A DNA stretch of 64,000 nucleotides from Opitutus sp. (GTDB lineage Bacteria > Verrucomicrobiota > Verrucomicrobiia > Opitutales > Opitutaceae): positions 2,604,501-2,668,500 of the forward strand of contig JANPZY010000001.1 in NCBI GenBank assembly GCA_024707325.1, written 5' to 3'. The translations under genes were made by a program, and so were the position numbers. Shown piece after piece: positions 62,209 through 64,000 of the stretch; the stretch's first letter is position 1; each line of letters opens with the position of its first letter. The notes beneath the pieces are model-generated. The model had not been told where the DNA came from. It saw only the letters and a program-made list of their open reading frames with translations, and made no database searches.

Positions 62209-64000
62209 TCAGTCATCCCCCATCTTCAGCGCCTTGATAAACGCCTCCTGGGGTATCTCCACTGATCCAAACTGCCGCATCCTCTTCTTGCCGGCCTTCT
62301 GTTTCTCCAGCAGCTTGCGCTTACGCGTCGCGTCGCCGCCGTAGCATTTGGCCGTCACGTCCTTGCGCATGGCGCGGACGGTTTCGCGGGCGATGATCTT
62401 GCCGCCGATGGCGGCCTGGATCGGGATCACGAAGAGATGCGGGGGGATCAGTTCCTTGAGCTTTTCGCACATGAGGCGGCCGCGGCTTTCGGCGACGGTG
62501 CGGTGGACCAGCATGGAGAGGGCGTCGACCGGTTCGGCATTGACCAGGATGGAGAGCTTGACCAGGTCGCCGGGGCGGTGGGTATCGAGCGTATAGTCGA
62601 AGCTGGCATAGCCCTTGGAAATGGACTTCAGGCGATCGTAGAAATCGAACACGACTTCATTGAGGGGCAGATCGTATTCCACCATGGCGCGGGAGCCGAC
62701 ATAGCTCAGGTTGCGCTGGATGCCGCGGCGATCCTGGCAGAGTTTCAGGATCGAGCCGAGATATTCGTCGGGGGTGAGAATGGTCGCCTTGATCCAGGGC
62801 TCGCGGATTTCGGCTATCTTCATCACGTCGGGCAGGTCGGCCGGATTGTGCAGCATGACCGTATCGCCCGATGTCATCTCGATCTCGTAGACAACAGAGG
62901 GGGCGGTGGCGATGAGGTCGAGATTGAACTCGCGGGAAAGGCGCTCCTGGATGATTTCGAGATGCAACAGGCCCAGGAACCCGCAGCGGAAGCCGAAGCC
63001 CAGGGCGGCTGAGGTTTCCATCTCGAAGGAGAAGCTGGCATCGTTGAGCCGCAGCTTGCCCATGGCGGCGCGCAGCTCGTCGAAGTCCGAGGCATCGACG
63101 GGGAAGAGGCCGCAGAACACGACGGGTTGGGCCGGACGGAAGTCCGGCAGGGGATTGGTGGTGGGGCGGCGATCGTCGGTGATGGTGTCGCCGACATTGG
63201 TATCGGCCACTTCCTTGATCGAGGCGGTGAAGACGCCCAGTTCGCCCGGCGACAGTTCCTTGACCTCGACCAGCTTGGGCGTGTTGACGGCGACGCGATC
63301 GAGCTCATAGGTGGCGCCCGAGGCCATCATGCGGATCTTCTGGCCCTTCTTCATCACGCCGTCGATGATGCGCACCAGCACGACGACGCCGAGATAGGTA
63401 TCGTACCAGGAATCGACCAGCAGGGCCTTGAGGGGCGCCTCGATATCGCCCTTGGGGGCGGGCAGGCGGTGGACGATGGCTTCGAGCACGGTATCGATGC
63501 CCAGGCCCGATTTGGCGGAAATCTCCAGCGCGTCGGAGGCGTCGAGCCCGATGACATCCTCGATCTGCTGCTTGACGCGGGGAATATCGGCGGCGGGCAG
63601 ATCGACCTTGTTGAGGACGGGGACGATTTCGTGATTGGCATCGAGCGCGTGGTAGACATTGGCCAGCGTCTGCGCCTCGACGCCCTGGGAGGCGTCGACG
63701 ACCAGCAATGAGCCTTCCACGGCGGCCATGGAGCGGGAGACTTCGTAGGCGAAATCGACATGGCCGGGCGTGTCGATGAGGTTGAGGATATAGGTCTCGC
63801 CATCCTGCGCCTTATAGGTCAGCCGGACGGTCTGGGCCTTGATGGTGATGCCGCGCTCGCGCTCGATATCCATGGAATCGAGCACCTGCTCCTTCATCTC
63901 ACGGAGCTCCAGCCCGCCGGTCATCTGGATGAGGCGGTCGGCCAGGGTGGACTTGCCATGGTCGATATGGGCGACGATGGAGAAATTGCGGATGCGGGAA
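62209..64000 (-). CDS. lepA: Elongation factor 4 (LepA), start outside window
   Basis: Ribosomal back-translocating GTPase. About 597 residues are visible; the frame is open to the window edge, where the P-loop reads [21 protein letters not shown]2/G3: [13 protein letters not shown] and [19 protein letters not shown]4 NKVD. The C-terminal LepA-specific domain is complete: [20 protein letters not shown] then [20 protein letters not shown]. Only the first few codons and the start lie to the right. Its 3' end borders the accessory cassette. Confidence 0.97.
   Translation of the reverse strand, partial: SRIRNFSIVAHIDHGKSTLADRLIQMTGGLELREMKEQVLDSMDIERERGITIKAQTVRLTYKAQDGETYILNLIDTPGHVDFAYEVSRSMAAVEGSLLVVDASQGVEAQTLANVYHALDANHEIVPVLNKVDLPAADIPRVKQQIEDVIGLDASDALEISAKSGLGIDTVLEAIVHRLPAPKGDIEAPLKALLVDSWYDTYLGVVVLVRIIDGVMKKGQKIRMMASGATYELDRVAVNTPKLVEVKELSPGELGVFTASIKEVADTNVGDTITDDRRPTTNPLPDFRPAQPVVFCGLFPVDASDFDELRAAMGKLRLNDASFSFEMETSAALGFGFRCGFLGLLHLEIIQERLSREFNLDLIATAPSVVYEIEMTSGDTVMLHNPADLPDVMKIAEIREPWIKATILTPDEYLGSILKLCQDRRGIQRNLSYVGSRAMVEYDLPLNEVVFDFYDRLKSISKGYASFDYTLDTHRPGDLVKLSILVNAEPVDALSMLVHRTVAESRGRLMCEKLKELIPPHLFVIPIQAAIGGKIIARETVRAMRKDVTAKCYGGDATRKRKLLEKQKAGKKRMRQFGSVEIPQEAFIKALKMGDD

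Overview
The window is high in G+C and densely coded. It comes from an alphaproteobacterium, most likely order Hyphomicrobiales and probably Devosia-like. The evidence is gene content: MmcB, ActS/ActR (RegB/RegA), DUF1127, DUF1236, DUF2852, SH3-domain periplasmic proteins, promoter sequences of the alphaproteobacterial general-stress sigma factor type (GGAAC-N17-CGTT), and many copies of the palindromic REP-like repeats typical of these genomes. The order is well supported; the genus is inference. I saw no rRNA, tRNA or CRISPR array.

Layout. 1-9 kb: end of a nucleotidyltransferase-fold gene, a class A penicillin-binding protein, a SprT-like protease, DUF2852, the redox two-component pair ActS/ActR (both frame-broken as sequenced) and a beta-CASP RNase-like protein. 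8.4-13.4 kb: two paralogous MFS carriers sandwiching mmcB, a receiver-like protein, a LysR regulator and a DUF1127 peptide. 13.7-19.4 kb: a purine/nitrogen-salvage neighbourhood (adenine deaminase, DUF1989 protein, GntR regulator, flavin reductase, BMP-type binding protein). 19.4-25 kb: LysE exporter, a Phd-type antitoxin with a PemK/MazF-like partner, RlpA-like protein, diguanylate cyclase, RibD/DHFR-like protein, EamA exporter, NYN/OST-HTH protein.

25.5-36.6 kb is the clearest functional unit: a divergent RutR-type repressor with a near-consensus RutR operator, then an operon for reductive pyrimidine catabolism (beta-alanine:pyruvate-type aminotransferase, malonate/methylmalonate-semialdehyde dehydrogenase, N-carbamoyl-beta-alanine hydrolase, dihydropyrimidinase) and an ABC importer (ATPase, two permeases, binding protein). 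The first enzyme, dihydropyrimidine dehydrogenase, is not in the window. A DUF559 endonuclease bracketed by inverted REP sequences interrupts the operon. 36.7-57.9 kb: stress-type small membrane proteins, rbfA-truB, a hydroxyacid dehydrogenase, FhuF-like reductase, aquaporin, CutC, TadE/TadG, a NarL-type two-component system, MFS, peroxiredoxin, CreA, an incomplete amino-acid ABC system, and a run of small stress/redox genes.

58.9-62.2 kb is a lower-G+C two-gene cassette inserted between a hypothetical gene and the 3' end of lepA. It encodes a small HEPN-like protein and a protein of about 910 residues that joins a ParA/MinD-like ATPase (KGGMGRTT) to a second P-loop NTPase and a C-terminal domain. 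This is the best candidate for an undescribed, possibly defence-related system.

Quality note: about 19 genes carry one or more apparent frameshifts, including housekeeping genes (truB, rbfA, actR). I read most of these as base-calling or assembly indels, not gene decay; spans are given for the whole inferred gene.
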